Notes under the pieces: model-generated | What the model was told of the DNA's origin: nothing | What the model saw: the letters and a program-made list of their open reading frames with translations, nothing else | Databases searched by the model: none | Part shown: positions 1 through 9,890 of the stretch, one piece after another | Layout of the letters: every line of letters starts with the position of its first letter | Position numbering within the stretch: the stretch's first letter is position 1 | Source of the DNA: Glycine soja | Taxonomy: Eukaryota > Streptophyta > Magnoliopsida > Fabales > Fabaceae | NCBI RefSeq assembly: GCF_004193775.1 | Contig: NC_041016.1 | Coordinates: 34,623,640 to 34,687,639, forward strand | DNA: 64,000 bases | Direction of reading: 5' to 3' | Program-made: the position numbers and the translations under genes

Positions 1-1751
1 GCTACCTCTCCTAACCTTTTCGTTCGTGTCGGCTCATCCTCTTTAACGGCGTTCACGCTAGTCCCTCCATGACTAGCTAGCGGGTTGGTTTTAACATTTG
101 GGCCTTCCTCCTGAAACGATAGCCAGCCGGCACTAATCAGGTGCTGCACCTTATACTTGAACGGGATGCAGGAGTCAATATTGTGTCCGGGAACTCCACT
201 ATGGTACACACACTTGGCACCCGGGTCATACCACTTGGGGTAGGGTGGCTAGAGAACCTTTCCGTGTATTGCCACCACCAAATGATTCTCCAATAATGAA
301 GGCCATAGCTCGGAGTATGCCATGGGAATAGGAGGGACGTTGTCTTTCGGGTGCTGTGCATATTTATAAGTCGCGCCGGGGGCTGTATTATTAACTGGCC
401 GGGGTGCGGCTGGAGCTGTGCGTTGGACCGGCGCTCTTTCTGCTGCGGGTGGTCCTATTACTTGAGTCGGGAGGGAGTTCCCGGCTCGGATTAAAAAATT
501 TGGGGGATTGGGCTTGTATGAGCTTTGGATATTTTGGGGTGCTTTCATCCATGTTGGGGCGGTGGTGACTGCGTGGGCATCTCCTTCCTTTTTCCTCGCG
601 CCCACTACTGGGGCTCTTCTGTTGTTGTTGGGGGCCATATTGGCAGCATATTCAAACTTGCCTTTTCGTGGCTCGGATTCAATCCTTTCTCCGGCGAAGA
701 CGAGATCCGCAAAGTTAGAGGGCATGTAGCCTATCAGCTTTTCATAGTAGAACGTGGGTAACGTATCTACCATAATTGTGATCATCTCTCTCTCCGTCAT
801 GGACGGTACGACTTGGGCTGCGAGATCTCTCCATCTCTGGGCATATTCCTTAATGGACTCATGCTCTCGTTTAGTCATACCCTGAAGCTGGTTCCGATCG
901 GGAGCCATGTCCGTATTGTACTGGTACTGCCTAATGAAGGTAGTTGCCAAGTCCTTCCATGATCGGATCTGGGAAGCTTCCAGATTGGTATACCATGCTA
1001 CAGCTGCTCCGGCCAAGCTGTCTTGAAAGAAATGGACCAACAACTTCTCGTCCGCAGAATATGCCCCCATCTTTCGGCAATACATCCGAAGATGCCCCTT
1101 CGGACATGTCGTACCTTTGTACTTATCAAAGTCCGGTACTTTGAACTTGGGAGGGATGACGATGTTGGGCACGAGACATAAATCCGCTAAATCCAAGAAT
1201 GGGTAATTGCCGAGGCCCTCGACTGCTCTCAACCTCTCTTCAAGCGCCTCAATCTTTCCCTTATCTTCTGTAAAGGGAACAGATTCTTTTACGGGTGTGG
1301 GTGAAGCCGGGGTATGACGGACTATGTTCGGCTGGGGTAGTTCATGCGGGGATGGATCTTTGAGGTGGAGCAGGGGGCCAAGATGGGTATCTCCTTCCCC
1401 ATCGTCTTGCCCGGGATAGTCTTCATAAGGTGGGAGTTGCCCCTCGAAAGTAGGGGCTTGGTTTCAATCTTCCGGGGTGGCACGGGGGGTGAAGTCCGGA
1501 GGCAGGCCATAAGGATAAGCTTGCGGACTATACCTTCGACCGAACACGGCCGTGTTTCTGTCTAGGCCCGGATTCAAGGCGGGCTGCAGCACCGGCTCCG
1601 CTTCCCTAACTGTACTGGAGGCGGTTGCGGTGGCTTTATCCTCTATGGTTTTCTGAAGTTTTCACATGACCTCCGAGATGGAAGCCATTTGATCTTTTAA
1701 GGCCGATAGATCGGCCTTCATCTGTTCCTACACGCCCTCTTCATTATCCAT
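1..1751 (-). pseudogene. gag: gag of element E, 5' part, with nonsense mutations
   Basis: This is the capsid polyprotein of a Tat/Ogre-like Ty3 element, expected to assemble cytoplasmic virus-like particles. The start is the ATG at 1749-1751, aligned with the gag start of B. The conserved gag domain lies at about 1230-640, with stretches such as DKYKGTTCP, WYTNLEAS and RQYQYNTDMAPDR that are shared with A and B. A proline-rich linker and a CxYHxxxPGH zinc-knuckle-like motif (about 215-170) follow. In-frame TAG codons replace a Gln codon near the start (about 1730) and a Glu codon at 247-249. The frame stays readable across the second stop to the window edge. It cannot make a full Gag protein. 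Confidence 0.85.
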
Positions 1752-1987
1752 TTTTCTGGATCGAGTGTTATAGGGGTGCCTTGGTGTTTTCTTAGTTATG
1801 ATGAAATTCCTAAAGAAATAAACAACGGTGAGTATGCTATCAAAACATGAGTATGCAAATGGATGATCAGAGCACTTGGATCCACCCTAAGATTTTTAGA
1901 TAACGTAATGAGTCCAGAACTTCTCATTTTATAAAAAGAACAAAGCTTTCATCTAGCCAAGATTATACAAAGGTGTTACAAAAGAAC
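1752..1987 (-). other. Spacer between ORF1 and gag of element E
   Basis: No coding potential is seen. On the minus strand it ends with a pyrimidine-rich run and a TTTAG just before gag. The matching spacer in B (54273-54508) also has a T-rich run plus TTTAG at about the same distance from gag. That could be a splice acceptor, but no matching donor is clear. Confidence 0.5.
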
Positions 1988-2913
1988 CTAACGATTCCTA
2001 ATTATATGGGCCATCAAATCTATCATTTGCTGACAGTAATTGATTAGCCCATGGATCTCCTCGGGGGCAGTACACACTTCGGCCATGGCTTTTGCTTTGG
2101 CTAACAGACGCGGGAGGTCTTGACTTCCATTTAAGGTCAAGGCGAACCTATCCATCCACATAGTCGCTTCTTGATGCAACGCATCAATCACCCTCCCTCT
2201 TGCTTCTTTTTCGGCATACACTTGTGCAAAATCCTCCACTAGCTTTTGTTCATGGGCCATGGACTGGTTCAATTCTTCCTTGTATTGCCCTATGGTAGCT
2301 AGCATGTTTTGCTCCGTGGCTTCCAAGTGTTGAGCCAAACTCCTTTTGAACCTCGCGCAAGCAACTAACTCTTCTTTTAATATCATGCCATGTACCCGTG
2401 ACCGATCTCTTTCCTCTCTTCGGAGCTTGAGCCCATTGTTACTACCCCACAATGCTCCTTGGAATTTCTCTCGGCCATATTCCTCCTTGCGGGCCCTTTT
2501 GGTTTCTTGTTCAAGGGCTTTTGCAGTGGCCGCGTTTTCCTCTTGTAACTCGGTGCACTCTTTCCGGATGTGTGTAGTAGCTGACTTGAACTTCTCCTTG
2601 GCGAGTCTTGCCTTCCCTAACTCTAACTTTAGAGCTCGGACTTCTTCATCTTCCTCCGAAGCTTCGAAATTCTCCTCATCGATAACTTTCAATTTGGAGA
2701 GCCAATCTAACCCTCGCGCATGAATTCTTAGCCATCCATGATAACCTCCAATGACGCCATTTCGGATGCCCCTAAGCTCCTTGTCTTTCTTCAATGGATT
2801 CCTCCACGCCTTGTGGATTCTTTGTATAACCTTGAGACCTTGCGCGCCTAGATCCCTCACAATGCAAGGCGAGAGACTTTCTTCGATTGGCGTTCCCCTC
2901 ATGGGGTACCCTA
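1988..2913 (-). pseudogene. ORF1 of element E, C-terminal (coiled-coil) half, cut off by F
   Basis: This is the C-terminal 300 or so residues of the extra ORF upstream of gag. It is rich in Glu, Lys and Arg with heptad-like spacing, so a long coiled coil is likely, and it ends in a short tail (DLMAHIIRNR) identical to that of B. The open frame begins at the TSD of F (2909-2913). The N-terminal half resumes in the same protein order beyond F, at 8286-9230. Apart from the insertion, no stop or frameshift is visible in this half. The role of ORF1 in these elements is unknown. Confidence 0.85.
2909..2913. repeat. TSD of element F, left copy (CCCTA)
   Basis: CCCTA directly precedes the left LTR of F. 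The right copy is 8286-8290. Confidence 0.95.
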
Positions 2914-3207
2914 TGATGCAATCCTACCCCGTAAGGGCATTGGCTAGAAGACTCCAAGTAGATTGGGCTAGAGATCCAAGGAAAGGCCCTAGGGTTCTCA
3001 TGAGCCTTAGGGTAGATTTCGAGCCCATGGGCTAAGTATGAGCCCGCTTATCTTTGTAAATATTAGAAGAGGTTTTTCCTTCGTCTAGGCCTTGTATTTT
3101 GGCCATTCTAGTAGTATAGGGTTTTAGCCTTGTATTTCGAGGCATTTTGAGTTGTCTTTGTAATAAGGACTTTTTTTTGTTATTTTCATGTTTTTTCTCA
3201 TGGGGAT

Positions 3208-3382
3208 GAGCTTAGCTATTATAGGGGGTGTGTAGCTAAGCTCTAGCTTCTCATCTCAAGGAGGTGAGCTTAGCTATTAGAGAGGTATGTGTAGCTAAGC
3301 TTTAGCTTCTTTAGGAATCTTCTTAAGGAAGCTTCTCAAGGAGGTGAGCTTAGTTATGAGAGGGGTGTGTATAGCTAAGCTC
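3208..3382 (+). repeat. Three successive inverted repeats in U3 of F
   Basis: The inverted repeats lie at 3208-3243, 3266-3302 and 3346-3382. Each pairs GAGCTTAG(C/T)TA with TAGCTAAGCTC across a loop of about 14 bases. The same block recurs in the 3' LTR (7672-7846) and, diverged, in the LTRs of D. Confidence 0.8.
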
Positions 3383-3460
3383 TAGCTTCTCAAGGAAGTT
3401 TTCTCAAAGAAGCTTCTCAAGGAAGTTTTCTCAAGAAAGCTTCTCAAGGAAGCTACCTAG

Positions 3461-3471
3461 TCTATAAATAG
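3461..3471 (+). promoter_or_regulatory. TATA box of F 5' LTR
   Basis: TCTATAAATAG lies downstream of the hairpin block and about 360 bp before the LTR end, where an LTR promoter TATA box is expected. The copy in the 3' LTR is 7925-7935. Confidence 0.7.
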
Positions 3472-3823
3472 AAGCATGTGTAACACTTGTTGTAACTTTG
3501 ATGAATGAGAGTCTTGTGAGACACAACTCAAAGTTCAACTTCTCTCCCTTTTTATTCCTTCAATTTCGTGCTCCCCCCTCCCTCTTTCTCTCCCTCTTTC
3601 TTTTCCTCCATTGAAGCATCCTCTCCAAGCTTCTTATCCAAGGCTCATCTTGGTGGTGAAGCTCCTTCTTCCATGGCTTATTCCTTAATGGATGGCGCCT
3701 CCTCTCACCTCCTTTCCTTTGTCTTCCGCTGCATCTCCATGGTGGAAAATAACCATTAAAGGACCCCATTGAAGCTCAAAGATCCAGCCTCCATAGAAGC
3801 CCCACAAGCAAGCTTCCATCAAG

Positions 3824-3835
3824 TGGTATCAGAGC
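3824..3835 (+). promoter_or_regulatory. Primer-binding site of F (initiator Met tRNA)
   Basis: TGGTATCAGAGC starts two bases after the LTR end. It is the standard plant PBS complementary to the 3' end of initiator Met tRNA. Confidence 0.95.
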
Positions 3836-5701
3836 ACAAGAGCTTCAAGTAGGTGCTCCTTAAACCTCCATTAATTTTTTTTCTTTACCTTCTCTTCCAT
3901 TGTTGTTTCTTCATTTTTCTCCATGTATCTCCTCACATGTCTTGTTCTAAATATTGTTAACATGATTCTTTAGAGTTTCCACCGATTAAACTTGCTATAG
4001 AAGTTAGATTTGATTTTCTATGGTTCAAATTTCTTGTTCTTAGTTCTTGAACCATGAATTGTGTTGAGTTTAGGTTCCTTTGAGTTTTGTCTTGTTATTT
4101 TTTGTGGCTGAAACCTAAACCATAAAATTCTTACAAAAATATTAAAGTAGAAGAAAACCTCAAAAATCTAGAGTGACTTGTTCACCTATTGTAGTTTTGT
4201 CATAGAAGTCATGTCTAGTCATGAAACTTGTCACATAAGATTTCTTATGTTGTGCTGAATTTTATTTTCTTGTTTCTTTGTCTAACTCATTTGTTCATGA
4301 GTGTATGAAATTCTTTTAGCCTATTATTTGATTTGAGTCAAATCTTTCATGTTAATTAGTCCTTAACATGTTCATGCAAAATTCTTAGAGAGTCTTTGAT
4401 TGTGAACCTTTTCTTGAACTTTTAGGTTTCTTTATGATTGTGTCTATTGTGAATTTGAGTTTTGGTGATTGAATTGCTGGCTGAAATGTTGATCCTAAGT
4501 GAATATTTAACTCCAAAAACTGTGGTAAACAATCCTAGTGAGTTCAACATACATAGGAAGGTTGAAAGTAAGCCCAAGGCAATCAATATACCATGCTTAA
4601 AGAAACAAATCGCTGGTGCTGGCAGCTTGGACATACAAACTTGTAAAAATTACTGAGAATTGGTTACTTCGAATTTTGAGCTGAAATGTTTACTGAATTT
4701 TCTAGACATCTGGAAAAAAGTTATAAAAAAAGAAACAAGTGATTTGGATAAAAGGAAAAAATACAAAAAATCGCACAAGTTGGCAGGAAAATCAGTATCC
4801 AGAAAAAAAAGGTGAAAGGGAAGGGTGCTTGTTGTTTTGGCTCAAAATTTATTCTATAATTGGAAATTTCAATTCAAAATTAGTGTGAAGACAAGTGCCA
4901 AAGCTAGAGTTTTGTTGAGTCTTTTTTTTTTCAGTTTTTTTACTCTACTCTAGAGCCATTCTAAGTTTCTCTTTGACTCCTAGCTTGCTTCTATGTCCTT
5001 TTCATTGCTTTAATTGTTGAATAATCCTTGAAAAATTGTCTTGTTAAAAAATCCATTGGTTTAGCTTTCATTTCATTTTTTTTTTGTCTTTGGTTATTGC
5101 TTGTCTCTTTGTTTCCTTGTTTGTGGGTTGCCATATAGGGAATTGGAAGGAGGAATGGTGCCATCCCTTGAAGAATTTGAGTCCAGAAGCAAGGGGCCAA
5201 CCACCTTAAGAGCTATTGGACGAAGAAGCACTCCAAATTGAGTGAATCACCAAAGAGAGAACAACCACCAAAATTGAGGACCGTTTTGTAATTTTGTAAT
5301 TTGCAATTTACTTACCTTTATTGCTTTCAAGTTTTTGTAACAAAAAGGCCTTTCATTGGAAGTGTGTTGGGAGCCTCCAATAGGTTACCAAACTTCCATT
5401 TGTGTGTAATAATTTTAGGCAATTTTTACTTAGGATAGTAAGTGTTTTGTTGGGAACCTTGAATGTGGTCATCCAAACACTCTTAGGATTCACCTAGTTT
5501 ACATTTCTTGCTTACTTTCATAGCTTATTTCTTTTACCTTCCATTGTCAAACCGCCTAGATAGCTTGCATTTTACCAATTAGTTTTTTTACCTTATCTTT
5601 CACACCTCTTTTAGTGTTTATTTGGCTAGTTTCAACCATAGTTTCTTTTACCTTTTGTTTTCAAACCTCCAACAAGAAAGAACCACAACTTAGGAACCAA
5701 C
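3836..5701 (+). other. 5' leader of element F
   Basis: This is an AT-rich untranslated leader of about 1.87 kb between PBS and gag. It aligns along its length with the leader of D (17206-19068, opposite strand). No convincing ORF is present. A 70-codon antisense ORF (4422-4634) has a counterpart in D, but simple homology explains that. Confidence 0.8.
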
Positions 5702-7411
5702 ATGAGTCATCATTCATCTAGTGTTAATGGCGAGGGTATTAGTCATAAAGACCCTTTATCTAGAATCTTAGATGAGTTGAGTTCCCTCAAGTTATGGAAA
5801 GAAAAACAAGAGAGAAAAGAAAAAGGAAAAAAAAGAGTGGAAGAAATAAGTCAAGATGAAAGAAAGAAAATAAGAGAGGAAGAAAGAAGAAAAATAATGA
5901 AAGAAATGAAAAGAGAAAAACATGTTTCCTATAGTAGTCATAACTCTTGCAAGAGCCTAAGTGATGAACTTCGTGACTATTACGTAGGAAGGCATAGGTC
6001 ACATCTTAGACCTTACTCCCATAGAAGAGAAAAGGAAAGAAAGCCTCAAGAGGCTAACATTAACCTCTCATACTTCCATGGGAAGGACAATGTAGAGGCT
6101 AACTTAGATTGGGAAATAAGGGTAGAGCAACAACTTAAAAAGAAGTCTACTTCAAAATCTTATGGCTCTCACTCTTATCCAAAGAAAGACCAAGGTCAAG
6201 GCATCTTAGGGGTGACACCTTCTAAGCCCAAAGATGATAAGGGGAAGGCAATAGAAATGCAAGCCCCTAAGGCTAGTATGCAAGAGAAAACTAGCTCTAT
6301 AAAGTGCTTTAAATGTCTTGGAAGAGGACACATTACTTCTCAATGCCCCACCACAAAAACCATGATTATGAGGGGCCAAGACATTTATAGTAGTCAAGAT
6401 GAGGCTACTACTTCACCTTCCTCTAGTGAAAGTGAAGAAGCAAAAGGGGAAGAATCTAGTGAAGAAATCTACCCCCAAGAAGATGGACAACCATTAGTGG
6501 TTAAAGAGAAGTGTAAGGAGGTAAGTGTCTCCTCCAAGAGGTTAGCTAAGAAGGAAACTCATTTTACAATAAAGACAAACATTAAAGAAACTTTCCTTCT
6601 TAGACAACCTCCACATTTTCTCTTTTGTAAAAAGACACTTGCTAGCATTGCAACACCTCTTGGGCTTGAGTTTATTCCTCAAGTAAAGAAGTTGTTGGAT
6701 GAGGGTTTGGTTCGCAAGAGCTTAAATCCTTGTGCTTTTTTGGTGCCCAAAATAGGTATTATTAGGCACCAAGTCCCTAAAATAGGTGGTATGATGAATG
6801 TTTTGAGTGGTGCAACCCTCTTTTGTAAAATCACTCGTACACCTAACATCTTCATGGTGTGTGTACATAGGGACCCATTAGGTAGGGTTGTTCTTATTTT
6901 TAGTTTCAATACAAACTTAGGTACTCATATGGGACACCTTAGCTTTGTTATACTTTTTGGTAGGAATAGTCAATATGAAAATACAGAAAAAGGTATGTTT
7001 TATTGCGTTACTTTTCTTAATTTTTCAAATAGTGATCAACGGGTTCCCATGAACCCTAAGAGAATAAAGGTCATTCCTGAGTGGCTCACTCCACCAAGTA
7101 TAAGAAAAATTTGGGGCTTCCATGACTTAACAAACTTTTACAAAAGGTTTGTCCCATATTTTTCTATACTTGTAGCACCACTCATTGAGTTGGTGAAAAA
7201 CCATGTTCCTTCATGGGAAGATGCCCAGGAAATGGGTTTTCAGACCTTACCTTACTTCAACATACCAAACACCACTAATACATGTGTTTTTGTTCTTTTT
7301 ACAGGTGTTGAGGGAAGGAGCCCAGAGTATGAAGAACATCGGGATTTGAGGTCAAATCCTTTCCAAGGTGGAGGGAATGATGCAATCCTACCCCGTAAGG
7401 GCATTGGCTAG
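5702..7411 (+). CDS. gag: gag-pol remnant polyprotein of F, single open frame of 569 codons
   Basis: The start is the same MSHHS start as gag of D. The N-terminal part is highly charged (Lys/Glu-rich). Compared with D, the capsid core is deleted in frame after residue 140 or so. A CCHC zinc knuckle ([14 protein letters not shown]) follows at about residues 203-216. After that come short pieces of pol: the start of reverse transcriptase (LLDEGLVRKS), an unrecognised stretch, and the RT to RNase H connection (FYKRFVPYFS, about residues 480-490). The YxDD catalytic motif, RNase H and integrase are absent. The frame runs through the polypurine tract into the 3' LTR, as in D. A nucleic-acid-binding product is possible, but no enzyme activity is. 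Confidence 0.75.
   Translation: MSHHSSSVNGEGISHKDPLSRILDELSSLKLWKEKQERKEKGKKRVEEISQDERKKIREEERRKIMKEMKREKHVSYSSHNSCKSLSDELRDYYVGRHRSHLRPYSHRREKERKPQEANINLSYFHGKDNVEANLDWEIRVEQQLKKKSTSKSYGSHSYPKKDQGQGILGVTPSKPKDDKGKAIEMQAPKASMQEKTSSIKCFKCLGRGHITSQCPTTKTMIMRGQDIYSSQDEATTSPSSSESEEAKGEESSEEIYPQEDGQPLVVKEKCKEVSVSSKRLAKKETHFTIKTNIKETFLLRQPPHFLFCKKTLASIATPLGLEFIPQVKKLLDEGLVRKSLNPCAFLVPKIGIIRHQVPKIGGMMNVLSGATLFCKITRTPNIFMVCVHRDPLGRVVLIFSFNTNLGTHMGHLSFVILFGRNSQYENTEKGMFYCVTFLNFSNSDQRVPMNPKRIKVIPEWLTPPSIRKIWGFHDLTNFYKRFVPYFSILVAPLIELVKNHVPSWEDAQEMGFQTLPYFNIPNTTNTCVFVLFTGVEGRSPEYEEHRDLRSNPFQGGGNDAILPRKGIG
7361..7377 (+). promoter_or_regulatory. Polypurine tract of F
   Basis: The purine-rich AAGGTGGAGGGAA lies directly before the 3' LTR start (7378), which is the plus-strand priming position. 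Confidence 0.85.
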
Positions 7412-8285
7412 AAGACTCCAAGTAGATTGGGCTAGAGATCCAAGGAAAGGCCCTAGGGTTCTCATGAGCCTTAGGGTAGATTTCGAGCCCATGGGCTAAG
7501 TATGAGCCCGCTTATCTTTGTAAATATTAGAATAGGTTTTTCCTTCGTCTAGGCCTTGTATTTTGGCCATTCTAGTAGTATAGGGTTTTAGCCTTGTATT
7601 TCGAGGCATTTTGAGTTGTCTTTGTAATAAGGACTTTTTTTTGTTATTTTCATGTTTTTTCTCATGGGGATGAGCTTAGCTATTATAGGGGGTGTGTAGC
7701 TAAGCTCTAGCTTCTCATCTCAAGGAGGTGAGCTTAGCTATTAGAGAGGTATGTGTAGCTAAGCTTTAGCTTCTTTAGGAATCTTCTTAAGGAAGCTTCT
7801 CAAGGAGGTGAGCTTAGTTATGAGAGGGGTGTGTGTAGCTAAGCTCTAGCTTCTCAAGGAAGTTTTCTCAAAGAAGCTTCTCAAGGAAGTTTTCTCAAGA
7901 AAGCTTCTCAAGGAAGCTACCTAGTCTATAAATAGAAGCATGTGTAACACTTGTTGTAACTTTGATGAATGAGAGTCTTGTGAGACACAACTCAAAGTTC
8001 AACTTCTCTCCCTTTTTATTCCTTCAATTTCGTGCTCCCCTCTCCCTCTTTCTCTCCCTCTTTCTTTTCCTCCATTGAAGCATCCTCTCCAAGCTTCTTA
8101 TCCAAGGCTCATCTTGGTGGTGAAGCTCCTTCTTCCATGGCTTATTCCTTAATGGATGGCGCCTCCTCTCACCTCCTTTCCTTTGTCTTCCGCTGCATCT
8201 CCATGGTGGAAAATAACCATTAAAGGACCCCATTGAAGCTCAAAGATCCAGCCTCCATAGAAGCCCCACAAGCAAGCTTCCATCA
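7378..8285 (+). repeat. 3' LTR of element F
   Basis: At 908 bp it is the same length as the 5' LTR. By eye about three substitutions separate the two copies. Confidence 0.95.
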
Positions 8286-8290
8286 CCCTA
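8286..8290. repeat. TSD of element F, right copy (CCCTA)
   Basis: CCCTA directly follows the 3' LTR and matches 2909-2913. ORF1 of E resumes here. Confidence 0.95.
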
Positions 8291-9230
8291 GCTGTCATAT
8301 GGCGAGTGTGGGATTATAATTAATACAACCCCTAGTCCCTATCAGTGGAACATTAGGGTAGTCCCCACACGAGAAAAGAACTCCTTCCTTGCCTTCCTTC
8401 CAACGAGGAAACCAATTGATCGCGCTGCCCCCTATCCCAGCCAAATGTTGGTCCCAATCGACTCTTCCTTTTTCGGCGCATGAGCAATAGCTTTGAAGCG
8501 GACACGGGTGTCTCGTGTCTTGTCGGAATAGGTGTGAAATCAACCATACACAGAGAGTGGGTAAACAACAGACAATCCGCGCGCTGTTTTTCTCACACCT
8601 CCGGTCAAAGGTGTCAAACAAATCTGCCAAGATAGCCACCACTGGACTTTCCTTGCTATGGTGATATGCGAGGAAAGCATCAATGGCAGCTAAGTCTACC
8701 AAACCGTCGACGTTCGGGAAGAGGACAACCCCAAAAATCAGCAAGGCTAAAATATCTACAAACGGGCCCCACTTCTCTTGGCTCGCCATATCCCTTGCCT
8801 TTCCTTCCAAGTATTTCCGAGGCAAGCCCACTACGTCGTTCCGAGTTTGCTTCGTGCGATCCAACTCCTTTGCTGAATCCCCAACCACAGCCGCAATCTT
8901 GCTCAAGGAAGGAAGAAAACCGAAGAAGAGATACGGTTTCCTCCCCCCTAGAGGGCATCCTAATATTTCCTCAAACTCTTCCATAGTTGGGACCATTTGG
9001 AAGTCCCCAAACGTAAAACACCTCAACGGCTGGTCATAGTATTGGGCGAGGGATACGACAGCTTCCGTAAATACCTCCATTGCGGCCAAATCTAGAATCT
9101 TTCCGTACATGTTGCGGAAGGCTTGCCTTTGGAGGGGTCCCATCAATCGTCCCAATTCCTTGAGGCTATTGACATCTAGACCTTTAACCTTGACTTGATA
9201 AAACCTTTTGCCGTTTTGATTTGTCCCCAT
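8286..9230 (-). pseudogene. ORF1 of element E, N-terminal (DUF7745-like) half
   Basis: The start is the ATG at 9228-9230 (MGTNQ), matching ORF1 of B; a second Met lies one codon upstream. About 310 residues form the globular half, with conserved stretches such as QYYDQPLRCFTFGDFQ, FEEILGCPLGGRKPY and FPNVDGLVDLAAIDAFLAYHH that are nearly identical in B. I recognise this as resembling the legume DUF7745 family, which is related to plant mobile domains, but no catalytic motif is known. The frame ends where F was inserted, and the coiled-coil half continues at 2913 and below. Confidence 0.8.
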
Positions 9231-9870
9231 CATTTTACCTAAAAAAGGGGTGGATCAAGACTCCGACATGAATGATGCAATGCTTATGCATGAAATGGAA
9301 AGAAAACCACACAAAGGGGTAATTCACACATACGAGACCGCAGAGATCCAATTTTAATGCTACGTTTTGGGCATGACGGCGCCTCAACATAGCATTAAAA
9401 AGGTTACGTATTACTCCAAAGAAACCAAACATCACTAGCAAAACTATAAACTAGTGCTATTTACCAAAAATGCATGAGAACAAATGGCACGGAGTGTGTT
9501 TGCTCTTTGCCCCAACAATTCATAACTCACACGGCTGCTTTCTAGAGGTATCATCACTCAAGATAATAATGTTGTGGCGGTATGGAATACCAGCGACAAC
9601 ACATTATAAAGAGAGAAAGCTCTAGACGAGGTTTCACTATTATCAAGCAAGTCGGAGACCTAGCATGATGATAGCGTCACCTCCACTCCTTAAATTCCCA
9701 TGAACCCGGGTATAGGGCCCCTTTTTTACTCAAACCCGTGGGTGCTTAGAATGCAGTGTAAAGAATGCGAAATAAACCACAGTTATTTAAATTTTACATA
9801 GTTCAATAAAACCACACCCAAAGTTCATCATTCCGCAATTCTTAAAATAGGCCTAACTCACAAAAAACAA
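9231..9870 (-). other. 5' leader of element E
   Basis: This untranslated leader lies between PBS and ORF1. Its part nearest the LTR (9539-9720) is strongly conserved with the B leader and is listed separately. The rest, about 9231-9538, aligns only loosely. Confidence 0.7.
9539..9720 (-). promoter_or_regulatory. Conserved leader block with GGGCCC and ACCCGGGT palindromes (candidate packaging/dimer signal)
   Basis: The block matches 56818-57001 of B. Its core (9642-9720) contains, on the plus strand, CAAGCAAGTCGGAGACCTAG, CACCTCCACTCCTTA and CCCATGAACCCGGG, followed by GGGCCC. The flanks are clearly more diverged. In retroelements, leader RNA between PBS and the first ORF usually carries packaging and dimerisation signals. 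That function is inferred here from position and conservation only. Confidence 0.5.
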
Positions 9871-9888
9871 TCCCCAGTGGAGTCGCCA
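9871..9888 (-). promoter_or_regulatory. Primer-binding site of E (tRNA-Arg type)
   Basis: On the minus strand, TGGCGACTCCACTGGGGA lies two bases after the LTR end. Ogre/Tat elements are known to use tRNA-Arg, and the TGGCGAC start fits a plant tRNA-Arg 3' end as I recall it. The exact tRNA was not checked. Confidence 0.7.
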
Positions 9889-9890
9889 AC

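Larger units (their letters stand above)
2914..3821 (+). repeat. 5' LTR of element F
   Basis: The LTR begins TGATGCAATCC and ends TTCCATCA. Its U3 holds three hairpins built on GAGCTTAGCTA / TAGCTAAGCTC (3208-3382), followed by GAAGCTT/AAGTTTTCTC-type short repeats and a TATA box at 3461-3471. Confidence 0.95.
2914..8285 (+). mobile_element. Element F: short non-autonomous Ty3/gypsy retrotransposon, same family as D
   Basis: This complete insertion of 5.37 kb has two 908-bp LTRs (2914-3821 and 7378-8285) that start TGATG and end CATCA. The TSD is CCCTA, the initiator-Met-tRNA primer site is 3824-3835 and the polypurine tract is 7361-7377. Compared with element D it lacks the gag capsid core, the catalytic centre of reverse transcriptase, RNase H and all of integrase. 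It keeps one uninterrupted ORF (5702-7411). By eye the LTRs differ at about three positions, so it moved recently and must have used enzymes supplied in trans. It sits in ORF1 of element E. Confidence 0.95.

Noticed and set aside
3824..3835. tRNA gene suggested by the Met-tRNA sequence
   Set aside because: Only the 12-base primer-binding site is present, without the rest of a tRNA.
4422..4634. Antisense ORF of 70 codons shared by F and D (18270-18482)
   Set aside because: It lies in homologous leaders, so similarity is expected; no start context, domain or third copy supports it.
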